A stretch of DNA of 64,000 nucleotides from an uncultured Prevotellaceae bacterium (lineage in GTDB: Bacteria > Bacteroidota > Bacteroidia > Bacteroidales > Bacteroidaceae): assembly GCA_902785695.1 (NCBI GenBank), contig CACZZQ010000006.1:1-64000 (forward strand). Direction: 5' to 3'. Within the stretch, counting starts at the first letter, position 1, and each line of letters begins with the position of its first letter. A program made the translations under genes and the position numbers. The notes beneath the pieces are model-generated. The model worked only from the letters and a program-made list of their open reading frames with translations. It was not told the DNA's origin and ran no database searches. Below are positions 16,248 to 24,556 of this stretch, piece by piece.

Positions 16248-17339
16248 TCACGAATTGAGGTTCAAAAATCGGCAGATTTCTTCTGCCATAGCATTGAGAG
16301 CCACGCAATCGGCTCTGCTGATATGCCGTTTGTTGGCATCGTATGGCCAGGGGCTAAGGATAAGCACACGCCCTGAAGCACAAGCATCAAACAGACTGTC
16401 TGTCGGCTTGTAGTAATCACGGAAGCCATTGTCTGCAAGAAAAATGAAGGAATGTTTCTCTGTAAGGAGTACAGCCTCTACTTCCTTCTCCTTCGGTGAG
16501 ATGAAAGGCGATATCATCAACACGCCTTGGCGGGCAGCCAGTACGCAGCCGTTCATGTAATTCCTCAGGGATTGTTGATTGCCCTGAGCTGCTGCGTCTA
16601 CCAATTCATGACGCACATGCACCGTATCATAGTGCTCTGCTTGCAGAAGGCCAATGTTGCCAACGCAGGCATAGCTGCGCCCTGCTATCACCACACCTTC
16701 CTGCACGCGGAAAAAGCCTGGCATCAGGCGCTTGGTAGCTAATCGTTGCGGATTCATATCAAGATAGCGGATGGTATTTGGCAGTTGCGAGCGCCGTCCC
16801 ATCGGACGTATGAAAGGCATCTCAGTGAAGACAGAATCCGGGCGGTAATAAACCTCATTACCAATCTCTTTGCATAGCACTGCTGAGAGTTCCTCTAATC
16901 GAGCCGTTTCTTCCTGTAGTATTCCCTGCTGTTTTTCTTCTTGGCCGTTCTCCCGAATATTATTCGGGCCAAAATAAGAAGCCGCCGAATATGCACGCCC
17001 TAGTTTCTTTGCCCCCTGCCAGAATCCCCGCACCAGCGTCCCGATTCCTTTCTCCATCCTCCGCCTCACATATAGCACAGCATGCAGGTGGTCGGGCATC
17101 AGGCAGAAATGGAGCACCTGAACCTCTGGATGGTAATGTGGAGTTCCCAGCAGACAATCCACAAGGGCATTTCCTAGAGCAGTACGGTAGACCTTGGCCG
17201 TCATCGGATTATGATTGGGAATAACCAATGTACCCAACAAAGGCCGACGGCTGGTTACTGTCAGCGTGATGTGATACAGACCAGCCCCCTTCCATGTCGT
17301 TCCAGGCTCCTGCCATTGCCATTTTTCTTGCTCAGCCAT
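16248..17339 (-). CDS. REP-associated tyrosine transposase (RAYT, HUH/Y1 family) with extra C-terminal domain
   Basis: About 363 residues. The N-terminal ~190 residues are Y1/HUH-like: GLYHITLTVTSRRPLLG, then LHFCLMPDHLHAVLYVRRR with the His-x-His metal pair, then the helix GIGTLVRGFWQGAKKL typical of REP-associated transposases, and NTIRYLDMNPQRLATKR. RAYTs nick and move REP palindromes. The remaining ~150 residues (VLAARQGVLMISPFISPKEKEVEAVLL, FIFLADNGF, GRVLILSPWPYDANKRHISRADCVALNAMAEEIC) look like a Rossmann-type alpha/beta domain reminiscent of SLOG/DprA folds; that is inference. The start is ATG 17339, 6 bases past the stop of the transglutaminase gene, so the two are probably co-transcribed. 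No IS ends are obvious, as expected for a domesticated RAYT. Confidence 0.82.
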   Translation of the reverse strand: MAEQEKWQWQEPGTTWKGAGLYHITLTVTSRRPLLGTLVIPNHNPMTAKVYRTALGNALVDCLLGTPHYHPEVQVLHFCLMPDHLHAVLYVRRRMEKGIGTLVRGFWQGAKKLGRAYSAASYFGPNNIRENGQEEKQQGILQEETARLEELSAVLCKEIGNEVYYRPDSVFTEMPFIRPMGRRSQLPNTIRYLDMNPQRLATKRLMPGFFRVQEGVVIAGRSYACVGNIGLLQAEHYDTVHVRHELVDAAAQGNQQSLRNYMNGCVLAARQGVLMISPFISPKEKEVEAVLLTEKHSFIFLADNGFRDYYKPTDSLFDACASGRVLILSPWPYDANKRHISRADCVALNAMAEEICRFLNLNS

Positions 17340-17345
17340 CACTTG

Positions 17346-18407
17346 CTATTTACTTTGAAGATAAATCTTTTTCCCATTGGATATGACTATGCCTTTGTAT
17401 TCAGAAGACACCTTCATGCCTTGCAAATTGTAAGCATCGGCTGCTGGTGAGATAGAAAGAGACTCTACTCCTGTTGCTACTTCGGTTTTATAGAATTCAT
17501 GCTTGCCGGAAATACTGCATTGTCCACTATCATACCAATTCCAATATGAATAGGCTTGAAGAATGTCCACAGGATATTCTTCACTGATATCATAGCAGAA
17601 ATCCTGTGCTACGATAATGCAGGCACCATCATACACACCAAAATAGTCACCATTGGGATTCGCATTCTTGTATTGAGCATCCAAAGGTATCCATCCATAG
17701 TCTTCAATATAGAAATCGACCCAAACATGATAGCCGCCATTCAATCGTAAACAGATATTATGTCGAGATGGAATACCCTTATAACGTAAGAGGTTTACAA
17801 CAAGCGTAGAGAAATCACCGCACTCACCACCACCTTCTTTTAATATTTGGCTGAGAGTACGCCACGATCCGTTGATATATCGGAAGTTCTTTGCTACATG
17901 CTCATAGCAACGACGGGCATAATCGAGTACATCTTTTGATTGCTTCCATAGTTTGTCGCCTGTTTCCACAATATAAGGGTTCGAGGTCACTATATACTCT
18001 CTACGATTGCCCAAATGAAGTCGGCAAGGCTCGCTGTTGGGATCATAGTCAGGAATACTCGTGATGTTTGAGACATCTACCTTAACAGGAATAGGATGAA
18101 TGGCAAAACTGGAGCTCATGACGTACTGACTTCCAGGAAAATCAGACCTGTCGGCCATCAGCACATGATTTCCGTATCGTCCTTCCACTATTTCCTCACC
18201 GCCACTATATGTCAGGTTGGCAATATCTTGATACAGGTTAGATATCGGTAAAGGCAGCATTCCGATAAATTTCGATATATGTCCATTACCAGACTTTGTA
18301 AAAGTCACTTTATTCGTAAAGTTATAAGCCACGTTTTGTGCAATGGCTGTAGCTAAATATGTTATAAGTAAACAAATTATAATAGGAACTGTTTTCTTCA
18401 TGATCAT
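17346..18407 (-). CDS. Secreted transglutaminase-like (papain-fold) protein
   Basis: 353 residues, signal peptide 1-24 (TVPIIICLLITYLATAIAQ). The transglutaminase-like core carries Cys in GGGECGDFSTLVVNLLRYKGIPSR, His in GGYHVWVDFYI and Asp in GWIPLDAQY, a complete Cys-His-Asp triad. Members cleave or cross-link peptides; the substrate here is unknown. The C-terminus (AYNLQGMKVSSEYKGIVISNGKKIYLQSK region) is the Prevotella-type tail that resembles type IX sorting domains and recurs on the GH105-GH27 protein. It has its own promoter (18430-18437) and precedes the RAYT gene by only a few bases. Confidence 0.82.
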   Translation of the reverse strand: MIMKKTVPIIICLLITYLATAIAQNVAYNFTNKVTFTKSGNGHISKFIGMLPLPISNLYQDIANLTYSGGEEIVEGRYGNHVLMADRSDFPGSQYVMSSSFAIHPIPVKVDVSNITSIPDYDPNSEPCRLHLGNRREYIVTSNPYIVETGDKLWKQSKDVLDYARRCYEHVAKNFRYINGSWRTLSQILKEGGGECGDFSTLVVNLLRYKGIPSRHNICLRLNGGYHVWVDFYIEDYGWIPLDAQYKNANPNGDYFGVYDGACIIVAQDFCYDISEEYPVDILQAYSYWNWYDSGQCSISGKHEFYKTEVATGVESLSISPAADAYNLQGMKVSSEYKGIVISNGKKIYLQSK

Positions 18408-18429
18408 TTGTTTTTAGATTGGTACGATG

Positions 18430-18437
18430 CAAAGATA
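18430..18437 (-). promoter_or_regulatory. -7 box of the transglutaminase-RAYT pair
   Basis: TATCTTTG on the minus strand, 23 bases before the start; no -33 TTTG at the usual spacing. Confidence 0.55.
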
Positions 18438-18522
18438 CAATTTATTTTTGAATAAACGAATAAAGCGTACAAGGTGCTTGTTCCTGTTGCCTTTATTAGT
18501 TTGAGCATTGGGAACATTAGTA

Positions 18523-19844
18523 CTACTCAACCATAATCATGCTTACTAACTCAATTCCAAACTGCTGCATTTTTTTCTCTGTGGTCACGTCGTAGTACAG
18601 GTTTTTGTTTTCGAAAGCTATGTATGTCGATTCTTTGAAAGAAATGATGCCTACGTTGTCGCCAAACTGTACGTCATACAGCACGTCATTGAGCGACTTA
18701 GGTATCTTGTAGTAGCCTCCCTTCGGACAATCCATATAGATGTGGGTGTGGGTGAGAGCTGCCAGACAACATTCGAAGATGTAGTCGGCATCGGCACACT
18801 CGTTGTTTTTTGTCCTGTTATTGTCATCGAGTAGTCCTTGAAAATACTTGGCATGATTGCTTCGAATCAGATGACGGAGGCAGAACCAGCTGCTGTTGTT
18901 ATTCTTCGGGTTGAAGGCTATTTCTTTGTCAGATAGTTGGGTGTCGAAATAGGCGAACATCATGCTGGGGATAGGCTGACTACCGATGATATAATGAATG
19001 GCTCCCGGATGTACTACTACAGCTTCAATACTACCATCATCATCATAGTGAGTTCGTAGTGAAACAGATGATAGCCGTTGTTGATTTTCTCGAAAAGCCA
19101 GAAAGATGTGAATGAGTCATTCTCAGTCCATATTCCATTTAGCTCTGGTTCAAGCCTCCGCCACTCTAATTCCCTATTGGTAAGGCAAAGCCTTTGCTGT
19201 GTGGACATGGATCCGTATGCGTTTAGTATGAAGGTGACGGTATGTATCAAGTGTAGGCGATTCATCTTGTTTGGCTGTTCCTTTACCTTGCACTCCATAA
19301 TAGATATTGCCGGAAGCTCTTGCATCGGGACATTCTTACATGATTCGCGGAGGAGCATGAATGTACGTCTATAGTCTTCTTTGATAGTTGTCACATCGCC
19401 ATTCTTGGCAGAAAGACGCGGCAGCCCTCCTGTGAGCATCAGAAACAAGATAGGTATGTGAGAATCATTAAGCCGTTTTTTCACGAAAGCGAAATCATCA
19501 GGGACAATGCCACTTCCAAAGAACATTTCTATGATGTAGGATAACACCTCATCACCTCTCAACAGATTGGCATAACGGTCTATGAAGATGTCAACATCCT
19601 CGAATGCTTCCACGATCTTTTGCAAATCCATTCCCGTCTGTTCCTGACAGATATGACAGAGCTGATGGAAAATGGCTTCTTTCATAAAAAGAGATTTGCC
19701 GCCTTTTCGAGACAGAGAATTGCGATTAGAGACAGAGAACCCAACGAGTTTTTCCAACTCATCAGTGGTATTGCAGAACAGACGTGTCCTGTCAATGAGT
19801 TTTAGCCACTGCTCAATCTGAGCGATTCTCTTGTCTTTAACCAT
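18523..19844 (-). pseudogene. Frameshifted large protein of unknown family, last gene of the accessory operon
   Basis: Two reading frames, 19017-19844 (275 residues, starts MVKDKRIAQIEQWLKLIDRT) and 18523-18963 (146 residues), appear to be one gene of about 440 residues broken near 19035-19050. If the frame is switched after FHYEL the sequence continues smoothly as HYDDDGSIEAVVVHPGAIHY, IIGSQPIPSM and into the downstream frame. The break lies beside the short direct repeat CTCACT and a run of ATG triplets; loss of one 4-base CTCA unit would explain it. I do not recognise the family. The N-terminal part contains LVGFSVSNRNSLSRKGGKSLF, which could be a nucleic-acid-binding helix pair. It starts 4 bases after the 116-residue gene. 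A sequencing error, a true pseudogene, or slippage are all possible. Confidence 0.7.
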
Positions 19845-19848
19845 CTAT

Positions 19849-20199
19849 CTAATGTCTCGTTGGAATTTCTCCAGGTTGTGTCAGTTTGTACAACTCGTTG
19901 CTGATATAGTCGCTCAAGTCTGATATGTTATCCGTGTTGGCTCCAATGTTCAGGAGGTTAAGGATAGATCTCGATGATGACTCGACTACGACCTTACAGG
20001 TTCGGCTACTGGTAGCCACAATTTTCATCTTCACATTCTCGCTGAAGGGTGAAAGCCAAAGGCCATGTCGTGCCTCTACAATAAACAGGTCATCGTTGCA
20101 CTTCACGCTACTGAACTTTGTGTTTTTTTCGAACAGGTGCTTTATTGCTGTGTAGGTAGTTCGTGCGTTATGAGGAAATTCAAGGGTTGTTGTCTGCAT
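19849..20199 (-). CDS. Small protein of unknown function, 116 residues
   Basis: Starts MQTTTLEFPHNARTTYTAIKHLF. The alternating pattern and VKMKIVATSSRTCKVVVESSS give the impression of an antiparallel-sheet domain like SRPBCC/START-type small proteins; this is a guess. It ends with a helical LSDYISNELYKL. Spacing to its neighbours is 8 bases upstream and 4 bases downstream, so it belongs to the same operon. No signal peptide, no membrane helix, no catalytic motif. Confidence 0.65.
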   Translation of the reverse strand: MQTTTLEFPHNARTTYTAIKHLFEKNTKFSSVKCNDDLFIVEARHGLWLSPFSENVKMKIVATSSRTCKVVVESSSRSILNLLNIGANTDNISDLSDYISNELYKLTQPGEIPTRH

Positions 20200-20207
20200 G
20201 GGTATGG

Positions 20208-20789
20208 CTAAATGTCAAATGTTGAACCTTCTTGTTCTAGAGTACGTTGTACATTCCCGATGTCAGTCAAGGCTTTAAACGGACTTGATTTTGCCAGATC
20301 ATTGATGCACTGAAGACTGATAGCCAGTTCTTGTGTGTTGCCAGTCTGTAGGGCATGGTCAACAACCTTGAACTGCTCTTCAAACAGGTATTTGCGCTCA
20401 TCGAACGAACGCTCAAGATATCTCATGATGATATCTCGTTGAGTTTCCAGTTGTCTTATACGAATATCCCTATTGGCTCTAATCTCTTCGCGTTTTGTTT
20501 TCTGAACTTCACAGAATTTCACGGCGTCTGTTGCAGCTTCAGAGAAAGCTTTTAAGGTTGATAACACTTCAGTGGGCGAGTTTAATGACTGTCCGCTGAG
20601 CTTAGCCTTGGTCTGTTCAATCAATGCATCCTCTTCTTCTGGAGTCATTTTTTCAGAAATAACAGGTGACGTATTTGTTTCGACCTTTTGGTCTGTTTTT
20701 GATGGATGACTGCTCTCCTTGGAAACTAGGTTTATGACTTTTTGGCCTATGCTCAGAATATCCATGATGTCTTTTTTCCCTAACTTCAT
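20208..20789 (-). CDS. Coiled-coil protein of unknown function, 193 residues
   Basis: A cytoplasmic-looking protein. An acidic linker (MTPEEEDALIEQTKAKL) leads to a long amphipathic helix region (about 85-150, VQKTKREEIRANRDIRIRQ, LETQRDIIMRYLERSFDERK, YLFEEQFKVVDHALQTGN) and a C-terminal helical segment (ISLQCINDLAKSSPFKAL). Its start overlaps the end of the Gly/Ala-rich gene by 4 bases, so the two products are probably made in proportion and may interact. I recognise no named family. Confidence 0.68.
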   Translation of the reverse strand: MKLGKKDIMDILSIGQKVINLVSKESSHPSKTDQKVETNTSPVISEKMTPEEEDALIEQTKAKLSGQSLNSPTEVLSTLKAFSEAATDAVKFCEVQKTKREEIRANRDIRIRQLETQRDIIMRYLERSFDERKYLFEEQFKVVDHALQTGNTQELAISLQCINDLAKSSPFKALTDIGNVQRTLEQEGSTFDI

Positions 20790-21790
20790 AATTCCTTGTT
20801 TAATATCTTGTTGACCTTAACAATTTCTAATTTCGAGGATTTGCTCACATATCCTTTTTCATCAAGCACTGGAATCTGAGAAAGTTCACTCATTGTTTTT
20901 ACAAGGAGTGCCGTCTGCTGAAAAGTTTCTACATAGTAAGGGTCATCATTTACAAAATCATAGATAAGAGGTTCTAGAAGTTTTAGTTGAACATGGATAC
21001 GTTCTCTAAGTTTGAGCGTAACTTTTTGTAATTCTTGAGCACGTTCAACAATCCCATCCATCAGTGTCCAAGCACATTCAGCTTTTTCCCTATACTCGCT
21101 AACATCAGCATAGAATTTTTCAGCAGAAGTCAGTTTTTTGGAGTAATGCATACCAGCGACAATACCAATTGCTGCTATGGCTAAAATACCAGCAGATGCT
21201 CCCGTAATTGCTGTTAATGCCGTAGCTCCTGCAGCAACACCTCCACCGCCAGTGGCGATAGAACCACCACCAAGCCATGCCAGTGTGGCATTAGTTGCAG
21301 CGGCTCCAGAAAGCGAGCTTATGGCCGTTCCTGTACTAGCTGTTGCCAATGCACTAACGGCACCAGTCACAACAGATGGTACTCCGGCAACAGCCGCAGC
21401 CGCGACACTCCCTGCAACAGCAGTTGTACTCAAGGATTCCTTTGCCGATAGTTCCACAGACTCCATTTTCCTGATTTCTTCATCCTTCAAATTAACGATA
21501 CCGCCTAAATCATATTCCTTATCCGTATAGGAATGTTTCATAATCTTCAGGTATTCTAAGAATACTCCCACGGTATCATGGAGTGACTCTAACCTGATAT
21601 TGCCAAATGTAGTCAGCTCTTCATTAGCACTCTCACGCCTGCTCTCATTTTCATTCAAGGTATCTTGATACAATTCTTCTGCTTCTTCTTTCAGATGGAT
21701 TGCCTCTTTCCTGTCTTGCCATGCTTGTACACCTGAAACTGTCTTAGCCGCTTTTACTGTAAAATCTCCGACTGTCTTCAAAATATTCAT
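20786..21790 (-). CDS. Gly/Ala-rich membrane-inserting protein with flanking coiled coils
   Basis: 334 residues in three parts: an N-terminal charged helical region (about 25-120, EEAEELYQDTLNENESRRES), a long Gly/Ala/Ser/Thr-rich hydrophobic centre (about 122-220, with SVAAAAVAGVPSVVTGAVSA, ISSLSGAAATNATLAWLGGG and AGILAIAAIGIVAGM), and a C-terminal helical region (about 225-334). The centre resembles glycine-zipper membrane segments seen in pore-forming or membrane-perturbing proteins. The absence of a signal peptide suggests a cytoplasmic origin. Overlap with the coiled-coil gene and tight spacing to the MORN gene tie it to the operon. The function is unknown; a membrane effector or membrane scaffold is inference. 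Confidence 0.7.
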   Translation of the reverse strand: MNILKTVGDFTVKAAKTVSGVQAWQDRKEAIHLKEEAEELYQDTLNENESRRESANEELTTFGNIRLESLHDTVGVFLEYLKIMKHSYTDKEYDLGGIVNLKDEEIRKMESVELSAKESLSTTAVAGSVAAAAVAGVPSVVTGAVSALATASTGTAISSLSGAAATNATLAWLGGGSIATGGGGVAAGATALTAITGASAGILAIAAIGIVAGMHYSKKLTSAEKFYADVSEYREKAECAWTLMDGIVERAQELQKVTLKLRERIHVQLKLLEPLIYDFVNDDPYYVETFQQTALLVKTMSELSQIPVLDEKGYVSKSSKLEIVKVNKILNKEL

Positions 21791-21791
21791 A

Positions 21792-22184
21792 TCAATACTG
21801 TTTTATCGTTAACAAATCGCCATTCTCTCTGTATACCGTATAATCACCTGCCAAAGTTCCATTTTTATAGTTGGCCTTGATGTACACGTTACCATTACTA
21901 TAATAGACAATCATCTCGCCATCCAGAATGCCGCGATTCCAGTTTCTGGTTCTGTTCAACTTGCCGGAAGGATAGTACAGTTCTTCCTTCCCGTCTTTCT
22001 TGTTGCCAATGCATTCGTACAGAAGTTTCACTGAACGATTATCGTCATAGTATTTTGTCTTCTTCGTTCTTTCAACTGTGGCCTTTGCATTGGAACTAAA
22101 GAACGACTGCCTTTGTCTTATTAATAGGACAACTATAAGCACAAGAAGGATTCCAATGATTCCGCATAATATGTATGTTACCAT
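21792..22184 (-). CDS. Membrane-anchored MORN/YwqK-type repeat protein
   Basis: 130 residues: an N-terminal transmembrane helix (YILCGIIGILLVLIVVLLI, about 4-22), a basic linker, then three MORN-like units (GKEELYYPSGKLNRTRNWNRG, GEMIVYYSNGNVYIKANYKNG and GDYTVYRENGDLL). The sheet-forming YxxG units are the type annotated as YwqK-family antitoxins, although many such proteins are simply surface or scaffold modules. It ends one base before the Gly/Ala-rich gene starts. Cytoplasmic or periplasmic orientation cannot be settled from the sequence; the short N-terminus before the helix suggests the repeats are outside the cytoplasm. Confidence 0.7.
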   Translation of the reverse strand: MVTYILCGIIGILLVLIVVLLIRQRQSFFSSNAKATVERTKKTKYYDDNRSVKLLYECIGNKKDGKEELYYPSGKLNRTRNWNRGILDGEMIVYYSNGNVYIKANYKNGTLAGDYTVYRENGDLLTIKQY

Positions 22185-22219
22185 ATCTATTTTCCTTTTT
22201 CTTTATCTGTTTCAATTTC

Positions 22220-23641
22220 TTACTTTTGTATTGGCTTGCCGTTGATGTCGTAAAGACGGTTGTTGTGTCTGAGTATTATTTTCCCATCTTTGAAGAACAG
22301 CTTTTTTAGTGGTCTTTTTGGGGTTTCAGTGCTCATCTGTTCTATGTTGGTCAAATCCTTGTCAGCAACAGGTCGGATGGCCATTCCCCAAAAACGATTT
22401 ATGTTTCTGGTTGTATACATATAGTATTGGCATATCATAGCCCATCCTCTGTGTTTATCCACATCACTGTTGTTGGAAGACCAGTAATGACCGCCATCTT
22501 TTAATGAACGGTAAGTATAGTCATCCTTGCATCCTGTAGAATTAGAAATGATGATTACATTGCCATTGAGTTTTGAAGTGCCATACCATGCCCCAAGTTT
22601 TATTTCCCAGTCACAATTTTGGAGCAATTCAGTCCACTCGGCAATAGTCGGCGTGCGCCAGCAATCACCCCAATTGTATGTCGCTGCATCATCACAAGGT
22701 TCAAGTGTAGTAAGACTGTCTCTTTTGTTGTATTTAGCCATGTGGTCATATTGGCCATCGGAACTAAGCGTATAGGTTTTTGCAGAATAAACTTCTTTAG
22801 GAGATGTTTCGCCCCAAGAGAATAAGGAACCACCGATTTTGGGCACTAATGCACCCACATTGGCCGTAGCCCATAGCACAGATAGCCCCAAGTCCACATA
22901 GTCGAATCCCTGGATTTTGCCTGTGATAGTGTAATCTTTAGGATGATTCGGATCTTTTTCGTTTAGGACGGGCCTGATGGTCATTCCTATTTGCCTGTCG
23001 TAACTCATCGTCTGGTAGCCACTATTTCCAAAATACAGTTGGGCAGCTTGCAGGCTTGCAAAACTCTCGAAATTCAACGATGAAGTCCAATACATTCCTT
23101 TTTGGTTGATGTCGTAGGGGTTTTTACCGCCCCAATGACCTGCAGCGGGCAGGAATATCGACTTGGTGTTAAAGCCTTCTATCTTGCTTCTGACAATATA
23201 CCCAGCCTTTCCGCTGCCTTGATAATCGTTGCTCCAAATCCATGTGCAGTTCTGTAGCAGTTCGTTCATCTCATCCAATGTGGGCATGCGCCATTGCTGG
23301 CCCCAAAGGATGGTTGCAGCATCGTCAGAGGGTTCAAGAATGTCAAGGAAGTCTTTTACTGATCCCAAAGAGCTATAGCAGTATTTCGTCATCTTAGTTG
23401 CCTTTCCCTCCGTATGCCTATAGGTTGTCCAGTCATATTCTTCCTTGGATGACGTTTCTCCCCAGGCAAAAAAGTCGCCATAATCAGTCATCGTCGATGC
23501 ACCTATATTTTTCATTGCCCATTTTACGCTTAGGCCTAAATCGACATACTCGTATTCGTTTTGTGAGAAAGCCTCCGTTATACAGGCAACAATAAAGATG
23601 ATAACAAGAGAGTATCTATATGTGTTGTTGGTTCTTACCAT
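22220..23641 (-). CDS. Secreted protein with two VDLGLSV-type domains (FISUMP-like)
   Basis: 473 residues, signal peptide 1-26. Two related ~200-residue domains open with EYVDLGLSVKWAMKNIGAS (about 31) and FDYVDLGLSVLWATANVGA (about 245). Both continue through a WGETSxKExY motif, an LEPxDDAAT segment and a W(R)xPTxxEWxELLQNCxW segment, and end in a conserved IRPV. This tandem layout is common in Bacteroidales surface proteins and resembles the Fibrobacter paralogous (FISUMP/DUF1566-like) domains. The tail RLYDINGKPIQK resembles a shortened sorting tail. Role unknown; probably displayed at or released from the cell surface. It is 35 bases upstream of the MORN gene. Confidence 0.75.
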   Translation of the reverse strand: MVRTNNTYRYSLVIIFIVACITEAFSQNEYEYVDLGLSVKWAMKNIGASTMTDYGDFFAWGETSSKEEYDWTTYRHTEGKATKMTKYCYSSLGSVKDFLDILEPSDDAATILWGQQWRMPTLDEMNELLQNCTWIWSNDYQGSGKAGYIVRSKIEGFNTKSIFLPAAGHWGGKNPYDINQKGMYWTSSLNFESFASLQAAQLYFGNSGYQTMSYDRQIGMTIRPVLNEKDPNHPKDYTITGKIQGFDYVDLGLSVLWATANVGALVPKIGGSLFSWGETSPKEVYSAKTYTLSSDGQYDHMAKYNKRDSLTTLEPCDDAATYNWGDCWRTPTIAEWTELLQNCDWEIKLGAWYGTSKLNGNVIIISNSTGCKDDYTYRSLKDGGHYWSSNNSDVDKHRGWAMICQYYMYTTRNINRFWGMAIRPVADKDLTNIEQMSTETPKRPLKKLFFKDGKIILRHNNRLYDINGKPIQK

Positions 23642-23652
23642 CTGTCCTTTTT

Positions 23653-23874
23653 TTATCCAATCCTGTCAACCTTCAGATAAACCCCATTCAAGGCCCCGGC
23701 CTTCTTGATGTCCACTCCGTATATCCGCATGAAGGCATCGGCAACATTCTGTCCGCCATTTGTGTGAATGGGATCGCTGAAGGAATTAGTTACTACATCA
23801 ACACTCATACCAGGCTCCAGACGGATTCCGTTGGTGTTTACTCTCGTTTTTACTGTAATTCTGAATAAAGGCAT
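23653..23874 (-). CDS. Small conserved-looking protein, 73 residues (possibly DUF6140)
   Basis: Starts MPLFRITVKTRVNTNGIRLE with PGMSVDVVT, then NGGQNVADAFMRIYGVDIKKAGALNGVYLKV. No signal peptide or membrane segment; the predicted mix is beta followed by a helix. It resembles small Bacteroidales proteins I remember under DUF6140, which I cannot confirm here. First clear gene of the leftward operon, 11 bases from the next one. ATG 23874 is the only sensible start. Confidence 0.6.
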   Translation of the reverse strand: MPLFRITVKTRVNTNGIRLEPGMSVDVVTNSFSDPIHTNGGQNVADAFMRIYGVDIKKAGALNGVYLKVDRIG

Positions 23875-23878
23875 AGTT

Positions 23879-24147
23879 CTATTTGTTTTTAGTTATTAGA
23901 AATTCGCAAAAGAAGGACACGCCTCCCTCACATATTCTCCTTGTTTGGTTCTGGGAAGTACCTTGCGTCAAGAATATAGTAAAGCAGTCCGTGTCCTTCG
24001 GTGAGGATACAAGACTAGCTTTGACTAATTCATGATTGACGCAGTTTGTTGAGTTTCCCAGATTCAACAAGGTCAAACCATCAGTCAGCCTGTCATGCAA
24101 TATGGCTTCTTAGAACATGAAGCTCCTGTCTGCCATTTTTGTATTGG
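23879..24147 (-). other. Leader region with several inverted repeats
   Basis: Between the promoter (24148-24178) and the first operon gene. Inverted repeats: GAAGGACACG (23912-23921) with CGTGTCCTTC (23990-23999); TGCGTCAA (23964-23971) with TTGACGCA (24036-24043), which crosses the first pair; and hairpin TTGTTGA (24046-24052) with TCAACAA (24064-24070). A 73-codon frame exists, but it starts at TTG and its composition is not convincing. A structured untranslated leader is the better reading. Confidence 0.5.
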
Positions 24148-24178
24148 CAAAATTAAATATTTTGACTGAGACGGCAAA
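24148..24178 (-). promoter_or_regulatory. Promoter of the leftward accessory operon
   Basis: Minus strand: TTTG (24175-24178), 19 bases, TAATTTTG (24148-24155). A clean consensus match that directs transcription into the leader and the operon down to about 18.5 kb. Confidence 0.75.
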
Positions 24179-24556
24179 ATGTTTCCAACTTTTTTTCATA
24201 TCACAGACTGCAATTTGTTGTGTATTTAGCTTTATCAGCTCTTTTCCCAACAAAAGTACAGATTTTTTTTGAATCAAATCGCAGCGAGGACCAAAAAGAT
24301 GTATATATGAATGATTATAGTTGGTTATTTCGTAAAATCGTACGAAAAAGCTTGCGACCCGTAAAAAGAAAATCTGAACATTCCAAACTTTTTCGTTGGT
24401 ATTTTAGTTATGACTCTTAAGTATGCCATTAACGTAAGGCTATAAATCAAAAATGAAGAAGCGTTGGGGCTTTTTGGTATCTATCGAATGACATTGAGTG
24501 TCGATGATGCTGTCAAAAGCATGGCGCGGGAATTGTAAAATCGACTATTTTACTTG
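24179..24556. other. AT-rich gene-free stretch
   Basis: No credible gene. It contains a second -7-like box on the minus strand (TACTTTTG, 24251-24258, no good -33) and a 7-bp hairpin TTTCGTA/TACGAAA (24328-24347). The only plus-strand frame of note begins at GTG and has no recognisable content. Confidence 0.45.

Noticed and set aside
21792-22184. True antitoxin of a YwqK-type toxin-antitoxin pair
   Set aside because: The MORN-like repeats are shared with many scaffold proteins, the protein has a membrane anchor, and no partner toxin of that type is adjacent.
23879-24100. 73-codon frame at the head of the accessory operon
   Set aside because: Depends on a TTG start and lies over interleaved inverted repeats; a structured leader explains it better.
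23879-24147. Retron-type non-coding RNA
   Set aside because: No reverse transcriptase gene exists in the window, and the inverted repeats do not have the a1/a2 arrangement at both ends.
24220-24420. 66-codon plus-strand frame
   Set aside because: GTG start, no promoter in that direction, AT-rich composition and no recognisable content.
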